Shown here: piece by piece, positions 1-10,235 of the stretch
Layout: each line of letters begins with the position of its first letter
Position numbering within the stretch: position 1 is the first letter of the stretch
Source: Vreelandella salicampi
GTDB taxonomy: Bacteria; Pseudomonadota; Gammaproteobacteria; Pseudomonadales; Halomonadaceae
Length of the DNA stretch: 64,000 nucleotides
Assembly (NCBI RefSeq): GCF_013415105.1
Contig: NZ_JACCDF010000004.1
Location: forward strand, 154,423-218,422
Direction of reading: 5' to 3'
Program-made: the position numbers and the translations under genes
The notes under the pieces: generated by a model
Database searches by the model: none
What the model was told of the DNA's origin: nothing
Seen by the model: only the letters and a program-made list of their open reading frames with translations

Positions 1-320
1 TCGCCGATTTCACCCAGCACGGCGGCAGCGTAGCCCGAGCCGGTACCTACCTCAAGAAGTCGGCCACCGCCGGTAAGCTGCAACGCATCCACCATGTGGG
101 CCACGATGTAAGGCTGAGAGATGGACTGATGCTCGTTGATCGGCTGCGGCGCGTCTTCATAGGCAAAATCGCGCATGTCAGGCGGCAGAAAGGCCTCCCG
201 CGGCACCTTGCCCATGGCATTGAGTACCACCGTTGAGGCGATGCCACGCCCGGCGATCTGGCGCTCCACCATCATTTGGCGACGGCGTGCATAAGCTCGC
301 TGATCGCTTTCCTCTGCCAT
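1..320 (-). CDS. pcm: Protein-L-isoaspartate O-methyltransferase, 3' part outside window
   Basis: This is the N-terminal 106 or so residues of a protein-L-isoaspartate(D-aspartate) O-methyltransferase, which uses S-adenosylmethionine to methylate isoaspartyl residues in damaged proteins so that they can revert to aspartate. Seen: the family's N-terminal MVERQIAGRGI-type helix, a VPREAFLPP segment, the substrate-side stretch INEHQSISQPYIVAHM, and the SAM-binding motif I LLEVGTGSGY followed by AAVLGEIG before the sequence runs off the left edge. The ATG at 320 starts MAEESDQRAYARRRQ, a few residues longer than the enterobacterial protein. The gene reads leftward out of the window, so its length, C-terminus and usual neighbours (surE, nlpD, rpoS in many relatives) cannot be checked here. 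Confidence 0.9.
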   Translation of the reverse strand, partial: MAEESDQRAYARRRQMMVERQIAGRGIASTVVLNAMGKVPREAFLPPDMRDFAYEDAPQPINEHQSISQPYIVAHMVDALQLTGGGRLLEVGTGSGYAAAVLGEIG

Positions 321-427
321 GTCGCTATCCTCGTGTCCGCTATTAATCTAAAAGGTAGTATACGCGGACCGAGAACCCCCAAATCGGTGATGTCGTGAAT
401 CAATAAGAGAGCACTCACAGACAGCAC

Positions 428-2365
428 TCAGTCTGTTTTTGGCGGAGGAAACACCACGTCATCGCCACGGGCATCGAGCTGGCGAATATCCGTTGGGCGG
501 CCCTGCTCGTCCAAGGTCACCAAGCCAATCCCGCTGGCATTCCACAGCCGTTCGCCCGCTTTAGCGCGGTCCGGGTCGCGCGGGTAGACGGCGAGCTTGC
601 GCCGTTTGGTGAACCAGTTAAGCGGCGAGAAAGGCGCATAAAGCCAACGATTCAAACGGTCGAAAACATCCAACAGCGTATCGGGGAAGGTGTTTTTCAC
701 CCCGCTGGAGGTGATTTGCCAAAGCCTCGGCGAGTGCTGACGGTGGCGGACGATAATGTCGTAGGCAAACGAATAGTGAACATCGCCCGAGAGAATGACG
801 TAGTTGCCCGGCGTTTTGGAGTGACGCCAAATGTGCAGGAGGACATTCGCCGCGCCACGGTGGGCCATCCAGTTTTCCGCATCCACGACCAGCGGTTTGC
901 CCAACCAGGTAAATATCTTTTGCACGCCCTCGATCAGCTTCACCCCAAACATCGGCGCTGGCGAGACAATTACCGCACTCGGCGCGCCCAGTAGCGCCTG
1001 CTGCATTTCTATCAGCGCTTCCCAATCCATTAACCCCGAAGGGCGGTTGGGGCTTCTCTCGCTGCGCCAGCGGCGGGTGCGCGTATCCAGCACGATCAGC
1101 GCAGGCGTGCCGGGAAGGTGAAATTCCCAGCCTTGAAAGCGCTGCACGTCATCGATCAAGGCATCATGATCGCTCATGGGAAGCGCCCCCTGCGCCTGCT
1201 CAAGGCATTGGCGCACCTTCGCCACTAGCGGATTGAGCGTTTCCGGTGCGTTGCCCCAGCCCTGACAGAGCAAATAGGCCAGCAGTGCATTGCCGATAAT
1301 GCGCTTAGAAAACGGATGGCCGTAGGCCGCGCGCTCCCAGTCCGCCGTGAGGTTCCAATCATCGGTCACGTCGTGATCGTCAAAAATCATCAGGGTGGGA
1401 AGGTGCGCCATCACCCGCGCACACTGCGGCAACCCTGCCACAAAGGCATCGATGATGGGCTGTTCCTGGCGATAGATAGCACTCTCCGCTGCATCCAGCG
1501 CCGGCATGTCAGGGGCGATGAGCTGCCAAGGCGTTGGCGACCAGACCAAACAGTACATCGCTAGCATTTCCGCCAGTGTCATCAAGTGATTATGCGCGTT
1601 AGCAGAGGTAAACACCGGCTTTTTTACCCCGCCGAAAAAGCGCTCACGCAGGGCGGTGTTGCTGGTCACATCGGGCAGCAGTGCTTCACGGTGGTAATAC
1701 GTGTTGGTTGAACGATAAAGCGTCTGACTATCCTCAACCGTCGCCCCTTCAAGGTGCTCATCCACGAGGCCTAACCGGGCAATCAGCGCGTGTATCGCGC
1801 GCAACATCGGCCCTGCCACGTCATCCACGTAGACCTGGTCGCCGGTCATCAATAGCCATGCCGGGCGCTCGGTCGCTGCCGCGCCGCCCTGTTCTTCAAG
1901 CCAGGTATCCGCACGCACGAGGCCATCGGCGCTATCGTGGTGGGGCTTACGGCAGGAACCGTGCATCAGTTGATGGTGGCGCGAGGCAATCACCACGCTT
2001 GGCGACTCGGCTCCCGCATAACAAAGCCACGGCGCCCACTCGGCAATGCCCTGCTGCGTGCCGTTTGCTTGCGTGAGCAGCACGTCGTAGGGGATCGGCG
2101 TATCCATGGGAAGCGGCTGCGACAGCGGCAAGTCGATCAGATAAACGTAGGCATGCTCGCCGAGCGGCAAACACTGTGACGCCGCGTCTAGGCGATGACG
2201 CTGCGCCTCGCCTTCCGGCGGGGTTAACGTCAGTGTCAGCGAAACCCTGCGCGAGGCCACCAGCCACATCACCCAGCGGGTAGGCGTGATACGCCGCAGC
2301 AGCGGGCCAGCGAGGATGTCCGGCAGCGGGGCTGTCTCTGTCGCGGCTGACGCATTTGAGTGCAT
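428..2365 (-). CDS. PhoD-like metallophosphatase family protein
   Basis: A 645-residue protein of the PhoD-like metallophosphatase superfamily. Metal-binding motifs are visible in order: GDQVYVDD near residue 175, FDDHDVTDDWN near 328-338 and SGDVHYSF near 526-533, matching the GD, DDHD and GDxH motifs of that fold. No signal peptide is evident, so the enzyme is probably cytoplasmic; many PhoD-like proteins of this size lack a Tat signal and have no proven substrate. The open frame extends to a GTG at 2410, but that would overlap the divergent DUF1853 gene; the ATG at 2365 is preceded by AAGGAA at good spacing and is preferred. It may be a phosphodiesterase or phosphatase; the substrate is unknown. 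Confidence 0.8.
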   Translation of the reverse strand: MHSNASAATETAPLPDILAGPLLRRITPTRWVMWLVASRRVSLTLTLTPPEGEAQRHRLDAASQCLPLGEHAYVYLIDLPLSQPLPMDTPIPYDVLLTQANGTQQGIAEWAPWLCYAGAESPSVVIASRHHQLMHGSCRKPHHDSADGLVRADTWLEEQGGAAATERPAWLLMTGDQVYVDDVAGPMLRAIHALIARLGLVDEHLEGATVEDSQTLYRSTNTYYHREALLPDVTSNTALRERFFGGVKKPVFTSANAHNHLMTLAEMLAMYCLVWSPTPWQLIAPDMPALDAAESAIYRQEQPIIDAFVAGLPQCARVMAHLPTLMIFDDHDVTDDWNLTADWERAAYGHPFSKRIIGNALLAYLLCQGWGNAPETLNPLVAKVRQCLEQAQGALPMSDHDALIDDVQRFQGWEFHLPGTPALIVLDTRTRRWRSERSPNRPSGLMDWEALIEMQQALLGAPSAVIVSPAPMFGVKLIEGVQKIFTWLGKPLVVDAENWMAHRGAANVLLHIWRHSKTPGNYVILSGDVHYSFAYDIIVRHRQHSPRLWQITSSGVKNTFPDTLLDVFDRLNRWLYAPFSPLNWFTKRRKLAVYPRDPDRAKAGERLWNASGIGLVTLDEQGRPTDIRQLDARGDDVVFPPPKTD

Positions 2366-2521
2366 AGCTTTTCCTTCTGCTCGGGCCACAATCTGAGTTG
2401 ATTGAACCACGAATCCACTAGGCGGTTGAAAGCCGAGGTGTTAACGATTTCAAACGGCCGACATGTTACCTTGACCGTCAATGAAGACACGCAACGATGC
2501 CATGTGACAGAAGGAGTCTTC

Positions 2522-3523
2522 TTGAAAACCGAGATTGCTCAATGGCCGTCGCATGGCCATACGGTCGGCCTGGAAAACGTAGCCACTGAGATGGAACATC
2601 CTGCCCTGCGGGATATCGCCTGGCTGCTCCACACCCCTGATATCGTCGTGCTACCCGATATTTCTGGCCGGCCCAGCTTAAAAGCGCTTGGGTGGGCAGA
2701 TGCGCACGCACTCACCCGCTGGCTAGCGCGCCAGCGTCAGGGCGTCGAGTCGTTTTCTTGGCGCGCGCTGCGCCATTCACGGATGGGGCATTACCACGAG
2801 CGGCTGTGGCACTACGTGCTCGACCATGCGCCCGATACGCGATTGCTGGCGACCAACGTGCGTGTTTTCCAGCGGCGCAACACCCTGGGCGAGCTGGATA
2901 TCCTCTACCGTACCTGCTTTGATCCCGCCCCCATTCACTTGGAAGTGGCGATCAAGTTCTACCTGGGGCTGCCCGATGGCCCGGGAGAAGAGGCGAGTCT
3001 AAGCCGCTGGATCGGGCCGGGCGGGTTGGATAGTTTGGCGCTTAAATGTCGGCACATTGCTCGTCACCAACTGCCCATCGCACGTACGCCGCCTGCTCGC
3101 AAAACGTTGGCGCACTGGCTCGCGCCGCGTGACAGCGGTGAATCCCTGCCGCCTATTCGCTCGCAGCTCGCGCTGCCCGGTGTCCTCTTTTATCCTTGGC
3201 ACGCTAGGCTTTCACCCCCTAGAGGGGCAATGACGGCGCATCGGCGTGGTCTTTGGTGCTACTTACAGGATTGGCCGACACTGGCTGCCGGTTTTCCGTC
3301 CGATACGCTTGCCGCGTGGTTGGAAAAGCCGCATTGGCTCGCACCGCCAGCGCTAGCAAGCTTTCAGCCGTTACATGACGCCATCTCGCCGATTCTCGAC
3401 CGCGTGATGGCCTACAGTACCCCACAGCAGGTGATGGTTTACCACCCCCACAACGGCCAGACCCAGCGTATCTTCATCGTGCCCAGCGGTTGGCCGCGCC
3501 AGATTCCCTTGCCGCCGCGCTAG
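2522..3523 (+). CDS. DUF1853 family protein
   Basis: A 333-residue protein of the DUF1853 family, whose function is not known to me. Family hallmarks seen: HPALRDIAWLLHTPDI at the N-terminus, LLATNVRVFQRRNTLGELD in the middle, then HLEVAIKFYLG and a WIGPGGLDSLALK segment. The E-x-D plus HLEVAIKF pattern resembles the core of a PD-(D/E)XK nuclease fold (LGELD followed by EVAIK), which is an inference only. The frame is open to 2402, but the best start is the TTG at 2522, which follows AGAAGGAG with a 5-base gap; an ATG at 2591 is the alternative. It is divergent from the PhoD-like gene and converges on proB. Confidence 0.75.
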   Translation: MKTEIAQWPSHGHTVGLENVATEMEHPALRDIAWLLHTPDIVVLPDISGRPSLKALGWADAHALTRWLARQRQGVESFSWRALRHSRMGHYHERLWHYVLDHAPDTRLLATNVRVFQRRNTLGELDILYRTCFDPAPIHLEVAIKFYLGLPDGPGEEASLSRWIGPGGLDSLALKCRHIARHQLPIARTPPARKTLAHWLAPRDSGESLPPIRSQLALPGVLFYPWHARLSPPRGAMTAHRRGLWCYLQDWPTLAAGFPSDTLAAWLEKPHWLAPPALASFQPLHDAISPILDRVMAYSTPQQVMVYHPHNGQTQRIFIVPSGWPRQIPLPPR

Positions 3524-3541
3524 CGTTAAACAACCGTCTGA

Positions 3542-4675
3542 TCATACCACGACCAAGTTATCGCGATGGATTAGCTCGGGAGCTTCCATGTAGCCCAGGA
3601 TGGCTTCAATTTGATGGCTCGGCTGGCCTGCGAGCTGGCGCGCCTCTTCAGCGCCGTAGTTCACCAGGCCTTTTGCCACCAGCGCGCCTTGCTCGTCCAC
3701 GCAGGTCACCATATCGCCACGGCGGAAGCCACCCTGCACCTCACACACGCCCACGGCCAAGAGGCTTGAGCCTTTATCGCGCAGGACTTTAACCGCCCCG
3801 GCATCAAGGGTGAGCGTACCGCGCACCTGTAGCTGACCGGCCAGCCAGCGCTTACGCGCCGCGATTGGCGCCTGTTCAGGCCGCAAGAGCGTGCCCAGCC
3901 GCTCGCCTGCCATTAACCGGGTGAGTACTTCAGGCTGGCGGCCGCTGGCGATCACCGTCACCGCACCGGAGCGCGCGGCTAACTGCGCCGCGCGCACTTT
4001 AGTGCTCATACCGCCACGGCCCAGCGCACCGCCGGTACCGGCTACCGCCGCCAAGCGTGGGTCATCAGCGTGCCCGTCGGTGATCAGCTTCGCATCCGGG
4101 GTGTGACGTGGGTCGGCGTCAAACAGCCCTTCCTGGTCGGTCAGCAGGAATAGCGCATCGGCTTCGAGCAGATTGGCCACCAATGCGCCGAGGGTGTCGT
4201 TATCGCCAAAGCGAATCTCGTCGGTGACCACGGTGTCGTTTTCATTGATCACCGGCACCACGCGCATCTCCACCAGCGTACGCAACGCCGAGAGCGCGTT
4301 GAGGTAGCGCTTGCGATTGGAGAGGTCATCGTGAGTCAGCAGCACTTGTGCGGTGAGCATGCCGTGGCGGGCAAAGTGCTGCTCATAGCACTGGGTCAGC
4401 CCGTTCTGGCCGACCGCAGCAGCGGCTTGCAATTCGTGTACGGCGCTGGGGCGCACTTGCCACCCCAAGCGCACCATACCAGCGGCTACCGCACCGGAGG
4501 AGACCAGCACGACCTCAATATCGCGCTGATGCAGCGCGGCGATCTGATCAACCCAACGGCCAATCGCGGCGTCATCCAGCCCACGGCCATCATTGGTTAA
4601 CAGCGCGCTGCCGATTTTGACCACCACACGCCGCGCGCCGCTTAGCGCTTCGCGACCGAGTGCCTGCTCGCTCAC
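3542..4675 (-). CDS. proB: Glutamate 5-kinase
   Basis: Glutamate 5-kinase catalyses the first step of proline synthesis, phosphorylating L-glutamate with ATP; it is a feedback-inhibited cytosolic enzyme. The 377-residue product starts its amino-acid-kinase domain with [16 protein letters not shown], contains [12 protein letters not shown], the glutamate-site stretch [20 protein letters not shown] and [13 protein letters not shown], and ends with a PUA domain (about residues 285-370, with [14 protein letters not shown] and [13 protein letters not shown]). The frame extends to 4768, but that would overlap obgE by about 60 bases; the GTG at 4675 has GGAGAGGTGAT directly upstream and gives a normal length. 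It is the last gene of the rplU-rpmA-obgE-proB run, 31 bases after obgE. Confidence 0.95.
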   Translation of the reverse strand: MSEQALGREALSGARRVVVKIGSALLTNDGRGLDDAAIGRWVDQIAALHQRDIEVVLVSSGAVAAGMVRLGWQVRPSAVHELQAAAAVGQNGLTQCYEQHFARHGMLTAQVLLTHDDLSNRKRYLNALSALRTLVEMRVVPVINENDTVVTDEIRFGDNDTLGALVANLLEADALFLLTDQEGLFDADPRHTPDAKLITDGHADDPRLAAVAGTGGALGRGGMSTKVRAAQLAARSGAVTVIASGRQPEVLTRLMAGERLGTLLRPEQAPIAARKRWLAGQLQVRGTLTLDAGAVKVLRDKGSSLLAVGVCEVQGGFRRGDMVTCVDEQGALVAKGLVNYGAEEARQLAGQPSHQIEAILGYMEAPELIHRDNLVVV

Positions 4676-4706
4676 ATCACCTCTCCATCCATCGCTAACG
4701 CCGTCA

Positions 4707-5939
<1,233 letters not shown>

Positions 5940-5988
5940 CTATGTGGTGCATGAAAACGTTGTACGCTAAAACACGCCCTACAGACAA

Positions 5989-6014
5989 AAAAGCCCCGCC
6001 ATAGCGGGGCTTTT
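5989..6014 (-). terminator. Intrinsic terminator or attenuator after rpmA
   Basis: AAAAGCCCCGC, loop CATA, GCGGGGCTTTT: an 11-bp perfect stem with U-runs on both sides. It lies 22 bases past the rpmA stop and would end the rplU-rpmA transcript, leaving obgE and proB to read-through. Confidence 0.85.
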
Positions 6015-6035
6015 CTTTGTTCGCCGCGAATCTGC

Positions 6036-6293
6036 TTAGGCAGAAACGATGCTGACGAACTTACGGTTTTTCGGGCCTTTGGTTTCGAACTTCACCAACC
6101 CTTCGTCAAGCGCGAAGAGGGTGTGGTCTTTACCAATGCCAACGCCAGTGCCCGCGTGGAACTTGGTGCCGCGCTGACGCACGATGATGTTGCCCGGGGT
6201 AGCCGCTTGGCCGCCGAACAGTTTCACACCAAGGCGTTTGGATTCGGAATCGCGACCGTTACGCGTGGAGCCGGCTGCCTTTTTATGTGCCAT
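6036..6293 (-). CDS. rpmA: 50S ribosomal protein L27
   Basis: Ribosomal protein bL27, 85 residues, whose N-terminal tail reaches the peptidyl-transferase centre. The family signature is complete: [18 protein letters not shown] at the start, then [10 protein letters not shown] and [15 protein letters not shown]. No N-terminal cleavage extension of the Firmicutes type is present. It lies 31 bases after rplU in the same transcript and is followed at once by a strong hairpin. GAGGAT lies upstream of the ATG at 6293. Confidence 0.98.
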   Translation of the reverse strand: MAHKKAAGSTRNGRDSESKRLGVKLFGGQAATPGNIIVRQRGTKFHAGTGVGIGKDHTLFALDEGLVKFETKGPKNRKFVSIVSA

Positions 6294-6324
6294 TGCAAAA
6301 TCCTCCTACTGGGGAATCAACCGC

Positions 6325-6636
6325 TTATGCGGAAATTCCGGTAATTTTGACTTCGGTGAACCACTGACGGTGGCCCTGACGCTTCATGCTGTGCTTACGA
6401 CGACGGAACTTGATGATAGTCACTTTATCACCACGACCGTGATCGACGATTTCCGCCGATACTTTAGCGCCATCGACAAGCGGTGCGCCAACGGTAACAT
6501 CATCGTCGTTACCGACTAACAGCACTTCATCAAACTCAATCGTTTCGCCGGTGGCGACTTCGATTTTTTCAAGCTTGAGCGTCTGACCTTCTTCAACGCG
6601 GTACTGCTTACCACCGCTTTTGATTACTGCGAACAT
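6325..6636 (-). CDS. rplU: 50S ribosomal protein L21
   Basis: Ribosomal protein bL21, 103 residues, an early-assembling 50S protein that binds 23S rRNA. It starts [18 protein letters not shown] and carries the [16 protein letters not shown] signature near residue 75-90, both diagnostic. It is the first gene of the rplU-rpmA(-obgE-proB) unit. CTGGAGAGAGAC precedes the ATG. A TTGTGG-N17-TATAAT promoter lies about 145 bases upstream, giving a leader of roughly 135 nucleotides, long enough for regulatory structure. Confidence 0.98.
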   Translation of the reverse strand: MFAVIKSGGKQYRVEEGQTLKLEKIEVATGETIEFDEVLLVGNDDDVTVGAPLVDGAKVSAEIVDHGRGDKVTIIKFRRRKHSMKRQGHRQWFTEVKITGISA

Positions 6637-6781
6637 GTCTCTCTCCAGGACGGATCACTGTTGCCATACTACCGCGTTAACGGCAATGACGGCGCTCATC
6701 GGCTTGGCTCTTGGTCGACCTGCGGCGAGTGGCGCCCCTTTCGGCAGCCATCTGACAGGGAGCATGATGAGCGGGTCGCGG

Positions 6782-6810
6782 ATTATAGCGAGTTTGGCCT
6801 ACTACCACAA
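6782..6810 (-). promoter_or_regulatory. rplU promoter (-35/-10)
   Basis: Reading leftward: TTGTGG at 6810-6805, a 17-base spacer, and a perfect TATAAT at 6787-6782. A GC-rich stretch (CCGCGACCC) follows the -10 box, as expected for a stringently controlled ribosomal-protein promoter. The leader contains a TTGCC...GGCAA pairing close to the ribosome-binding site. Confidence 0.7.
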
Positions 6811-6844
6811 CCTCTTCACCCGCTCTCATCGTTATTATCCAAGC

Positions 6845-8128
6845 CTAACAAGGGTCCATTGGCAAGCAAACCCGTTCGCGTGTACCACGTAGCGCCTCGC
6901 GTTCGGCTTCACGGGTGGCGTTACCGGTGGCGTCAATGCGGCGCAACACCTGCCCATTTCCCGATACGCTGCCTTTCACCACGCGGGCATAGGCAACCTT
7001 TGGTGCCACTCGGCTAATCTCTACATCGGCTTGCCATGTTTCACGTGCGCCAAGGCGTTCCCCGTGATACGGATCTTTATAGGCTTTCCCGATATCGTAA
7101 ACGGCCCAGCGCTGCCCCTGCCTTACCATGCCTTGGCCTTGGTTAAGCACCAGTTGCTCTGGCTCGCTTTCGACCACGCGCAGAGGGTAAATGACATTTA
7201 AGGCCTGAAACGTCAGCTCATCGCCCAAACGGTCATAAACCTGTTGCGAGAACCCGCCACCATTGGGTGCGTCAATGCCTAATGCGGCCAGATCTGTCGT
7301 GAGCGTATGGCTCCACATCACCTGCCCCGTAGCGGGAATGACAACGCGCGCTTCTAAGGTCGCAACGCCTTCCCCTTGTTGCGAACGCTCGCCGGTAATC
7401 GGGTTACTAACCTCTTTCATCGACATATCCAGCTCCGTCAGGCGCGCTGTCAGCAGATAATCGGCGCCTAGCTCGCGTCCGAGCATGGCTTTCTGGGCCA
7501 GCCCAGCACGGCCTGAGGCGACGAAGCGCTGCTCAGCCGTCATTGCCGTGCGCATGTCACGGTCCAGCACGTTAAAGCGCCGCGAACTGACCAGGGCTCT
7601 CACCAGCGACTGGGTTATCCGGCGTGATACCTCGCTCGGGCTTAGCGATTGCCCACTGAGCCGCAACGCGGTTGCATCCATTTCCACCGGATACACCGCT
7701 AGCCGGCGCCGATTCGACTGCGCGCCGCTGCCGGGCACACGGTAAACGGGTAGATTGACCTCCAACTGCGCCCGCTGTCCGCCGCCGGCGGCGGGGGAAA
7801 CGCTGACCACGCGATAGCCGCTGATGAGGCCACGGCTTTCTACCTGGGTAGCACTGGACGTTTCCTGTTGATAGGTCACGGACGCTTCGCGCCCGCTGCT
7901 ATCGCGTACCGACAACCGTTCCATCGAGCGGCGCAGCTCGCGGCTAGCGTCAACGTGCCCGCCGTGCACCTGACGCACTGCCTCACCCAGGGCGTTGAAA
8001 ATGGCTTCTTCACGATTGGCGCCGGTGCCTTCCGCATTAACGGTGCGTGTTTGTACACCGGCAAACGCCGAAACACTGACACCACTCAGCACCAGCCACC
8101 CTAGCAGTAGCAGAAACAAAGAACGCAT
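6845..8128 (-). CDS. Secreted CsgG/FlgT-like envelope protein
   Basis: A 427-residue protein with an N-terminal signal peptide (hydrophobic residues about 4-20, ending around AFAG). The segment after it (VNAEGTGANREEAIFNALGEAVRQV) looks like the FlgT_N/LPP20-type domain, and the middle part (RLAVYPVEM, RRITQSLVRALVSSRRFNVLDRD, GADYLLTARLTELDM, ARVVIPATGQVMWSHTL) has the look of a CsgG/FlgT middle domain, a fold that resembles the periplasmic part of TolB. No lipobox is seen, so it is predicted periplasmic or outer-membrane associated. A GTG two codons upstream is possible, but the ATG at 8128 overlaps the stop of the previous gene (TGATG) with GGAGAG in front. It is the last gene of a four-gene envelope operon; the function is not known. 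Confidence 0.6.
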   Translation of the reverse strand: MRSLFLLLLGWLVLSGVSVSAFAGVQTRTVNAEGTGANREEAIFNALGEAVRQVHGGHVDASRELRRSMERLSVRDSSGREASVTYQQETSSATQVESRGLISGYRVVSVSPAAGGGQRAQLEVNLPVYRVPGSGAQSNRRRLAVYPVEMDATALRLSGQSLSPSEVSRRITQSLVRALVSSRRFNVLDRDMRTAMTAEQRFVASGRAGLAQKAMLGRELGADYLLTARLTELDMSMKEVSNPITGERSQQGEGVATLEARVVIPATGQVMWSHTLTTDLAALGIDAPNGGGFSQQVYDRLGDELTFQALNVIYPLRVVESEPEQLVLNQGQGMVRQGQRWAVYDIGKAYKDPYHGERLGARETWQADVEISRVAPKVAYARVVKGSVSGNGQVLRRIDATGNATREAEREALRGTRERVCLPMDPC

Positions 8129-9519
8129 CACCACTCTCCAAAGGCGCCGGTGGAGCGTGAACTTTCAGGTACTCCGCCGGAATCCGAGCGTCCACCTGTG
8201 GTCGCTGTACCACTCTCTGGCACCGTCTCGGGCACGAGACCTTGCGCCTTTGCCGAGGTAGCGGGAGACCAGTACTTCACATAGCCAAGATAAGGGTGCC
8301 CGGTCGTGGGGTCAGTCGCACTCCACTGGCCGATGGTCTGTACGCCCTGCAAGTGCGCCTGCGATTCCGAACGCAGCACGTTATTCACCATTCGCCCCAC
8401 CGCCGAGGAACTAAACTCCCGCGCGGTACCGTCGGCCCGTGTCTCGCGCACCCGCTCCTGCAGCTTGCGCCGAGCGCTCTCTTTCTGCCCTTGCACCGTC
8501 ATGGTCGCGAATTGCGCCAGCCAGCCGTCTGCCATCAATTGTGCGCTTGAGCGTGCCGCTTCAAGCTCAGCGCTGATTTCAAACTCATCCATCGCACCAC
8601 GCACCAATGATGGCGCACCGGTACCAAATGCCATCAACCCATAACGCCCTTGGCTATCGGCGATCGGCTGTACGCCAAAGTAGCCCAGCATCGGCTCACC
8701 GGCCTCGATTTGAGACTGCAGGCGCTGCTGAATCTGTTCCACGGGGATTGCCTGACCGGGAGCGACATCGCCAGTACGCAGCTGACGCCCAAACTCACTA
8801 AACCGGTCAGACTTGACCACGACGACGCTGACGCGACCGTTATTAACGGGACCGTCACCGCCGACTTCCTCGATCACCCCAAAAATCCCGATGCCAGAAA
8901 GCTCTCCCATCGCCTGCCACGTGGTTTCCGTGACAAATTCATCAAATAGCAGCTGTTCGCGCTCGGCGATATTAAGCTGCGGCAGGCCGCTAACATCGCC
9001 GCCAAGTTCTTCGATGACACGATTAAGGGTCTGCACCGACGCCTCCGCCAAGCGACTCGACAACGCGTCACCCAAGGCTTTAAGGCTGGTGGTATCCTCC
9101 ACTTCCTGCGGCAGGCCGTTTTGCATAAAGCGATCTGCCATGCGCTTACCAACGTTGACCGAATCCTGGGCGACCAGCTCCCCCATCGCCTGCAGAAACG
9201 CCTCTTCGGTCGCAATCAACCGCGCTTGGCTAAAATCGATGCTGGTGGGGTCAGCGGCGATATCCTGACTGGTTACCACCAAGGTGCCACCGGCGGGATT
9301 GTTGGGTGACTCCCCCTGAACCCATCCCCTTTCATTCAGAAAGGCCTGGATTTTTTCATCACTTCTTGACACTTCGTCTATCGCCATGAACGGCGAAGGC
9401 GGCGTACTGGCCGCATTTTCCTGCGACTCGCGCGCCTGATCGGCGACATCCTGCGCCCAAGCCACCGATAGCGGCAGCATCCAACACGTTAAGGCAACAC
9501 ACTGTATGACACGTTTCAT
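8128..9519 (-). CDS. Secreted protein of unknown function (possibly DUF6844)
   Basis: A 463-residue protein with a clear Sec signal peptide (MKRVIQCVALTCWMLPLSVAWAQD, cut probably after AWA). I do not recognise a characterised domain; the length and the company of COG3014 and LpoB-like lipoproteins suggest the uncharacterised DUF6844 group, which I hold only loosely. Visible parts: a helical segment with ATEEAFLQAMGELVAQDSV around 105-125, a beta-rich stretch with GRVSVVVVKSDRFSEF around 228-245, and a low-complexity Ser/Thr/Gly/Pro C-terminal tail (about 430-463). It sits between the LpoB-like gene (15 bases) and the CsgG/FlgT-like gene (overlapping TGATG), so the three are translationally linked. 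Confidence 0.55.
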   Translation of the reverse strand: MKRVIQCVALTCWMLPLSVAWAQDVADQARESQENAASTPPSPFMAIDEVSRSDEKIQAFLNERGWVQGESPNNPAGGTLVVTSQDIAADPTSIDFSQARLIATEEAFLQAMGELVAQDSVNVGKRMADRFMQNGLPQEVEDTTSLKALGDALSSRLAEASVQTLNRVIEELGGDVSGLPQLNIAEREQLLFDEFVTETTWQAMGELSGIGIFGVIEEVGGDGPVNNGRVSVVVVKSDRFSEFGRQLRTGDVAPGQAIPVEQIQQRLQSQIEAGEPMLGYFGVQPIADSQGRYGLMAFGTGAPSLVRGAMDEFEISAELEAARSSAQLMADGWLAQFATMTVQGQKESARRKLQERVRETRADGTAREFSSSAVGRMVNNVLRSESQAHLQGVQTIGQWSATDPTTGHPYLGYVKYWSPATSAKAQGLVPETVPESGTATTGGRSDSGGVPESSRSTGAFGEW

Positions 9520-9534
9520 AAGACTTCCTTTTCC

Positions 9535-10134
9535 TTACCAGCTTACCGAGGCATCCGAACCGCGTTTAATCACCTGGGTTTCGTCTTCCCAAAGAGCAAG
9601 ACCGGTTGCAAGATCGGTCAACGACAGCTGCACATAGTATTCAACCTGCTGATCGCCGCCCACTTGGCGGTTACGCTGCAGGATTTTGCCCGACAGACTT
9701 AAATCCGGCGCTTGCAGCGTGCCTTTGCGCTGCACACCGCGCTGATCGAACTCCTCTGAATCACGCAGCGATCTGGCCAGCATGTTCATTTGATCTTCAG
9801 CACCATCAATGCCTACGGCCGTTGTGGTCACGACACGCCCGGAGCGTAGCAAATCTACCCGGATCTTCTTGACCAGCTGGTCGGTATCTAAGCGCTGCAT
9901 GGTGTCATTGATGATACGGCTGACCACCATCACGTAACGCCCGCCATTGGGGTTTTCGACGGCACCACTTGCCAGCATGGAATCCACGGATGCGGTCGCG
10001 GCGCGCTCGAAATCGCGATAGTCGAGCGACATGCTAACCTCACCCTGATCATTCTCCGGATCGACATAGTGCGCTGGTGTGGCACAGCCACTTAAGGTCA
10101 GCATCAACGCCGCGAACATCACTAAATACTTCAT
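9535..10134 (-). CDS. LpoB-like lipoprotein (penicillin-binding-protein activator family)
   Basis: A 199-residue lipoprotein: the signal peptide ends in LTLSGCATPA, so Cys17 is the lipidated residue, and the +2 residue Ala predicts an outer-membrane location. The body matches the LpoB/COG3417 family: YRDFERAATASVDSMLASGAV, RYVMVVSRIINDTMQRLDTD, LAGKI-type strand LSLSGKILQRNRQVGG and YYVQLSLTDLATGLALWEDE near the C-terminus. LpoB in E. coli crosses the periplasm to activate PBP1b; in this operon a role in cell-wall synthesis or in an envelope complex with its neighbours is inferred, not shown. The Pro-rich linker typical of enterobacterial LpoB is missing. Confidence 0.75.
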   Translation of the reverse strand: MKYLVMFAALMLTLSGCATPAHYVDPENDQGEVSMSLDYRDFERAATASVDSMLASGAVENPNGGRYVMVVSRIINDTMQRLDTDQLVKKIRVDLLRSGRVVTTTAVGIDGAEDQMNMLARSLRDSEEFDQRGVQRKGTLQAPDLSLSGKILQRNRQVGGDQQVEYYVQLSLTDLATGLALWEDETQVIKRGSDASVSW

Positions 10135-10235
10135 TACGTCATTTCCTTATTTCGAATACACGTTTTTACTACACGATGACAGGCAGCGCGGTGTCGCGCT
10201 GCCTATGGTTTTGGTAGTGCCGTTATGAAAGGTGC

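Noticed and set aside
2366..2410. GTG start of the PhoD-like gene at 2410
   Set aside because: It overlaps the divergent gene and lacks a ribosome-binding site; the ATG at 2365 has AAGGAA at good distance.
5989..6014. Riboswitch upstream of obgE
   Set aside because: The gap of 141 bases is dominated by a plain terminator hairpin; no conserved aptamer pattern was recognised.
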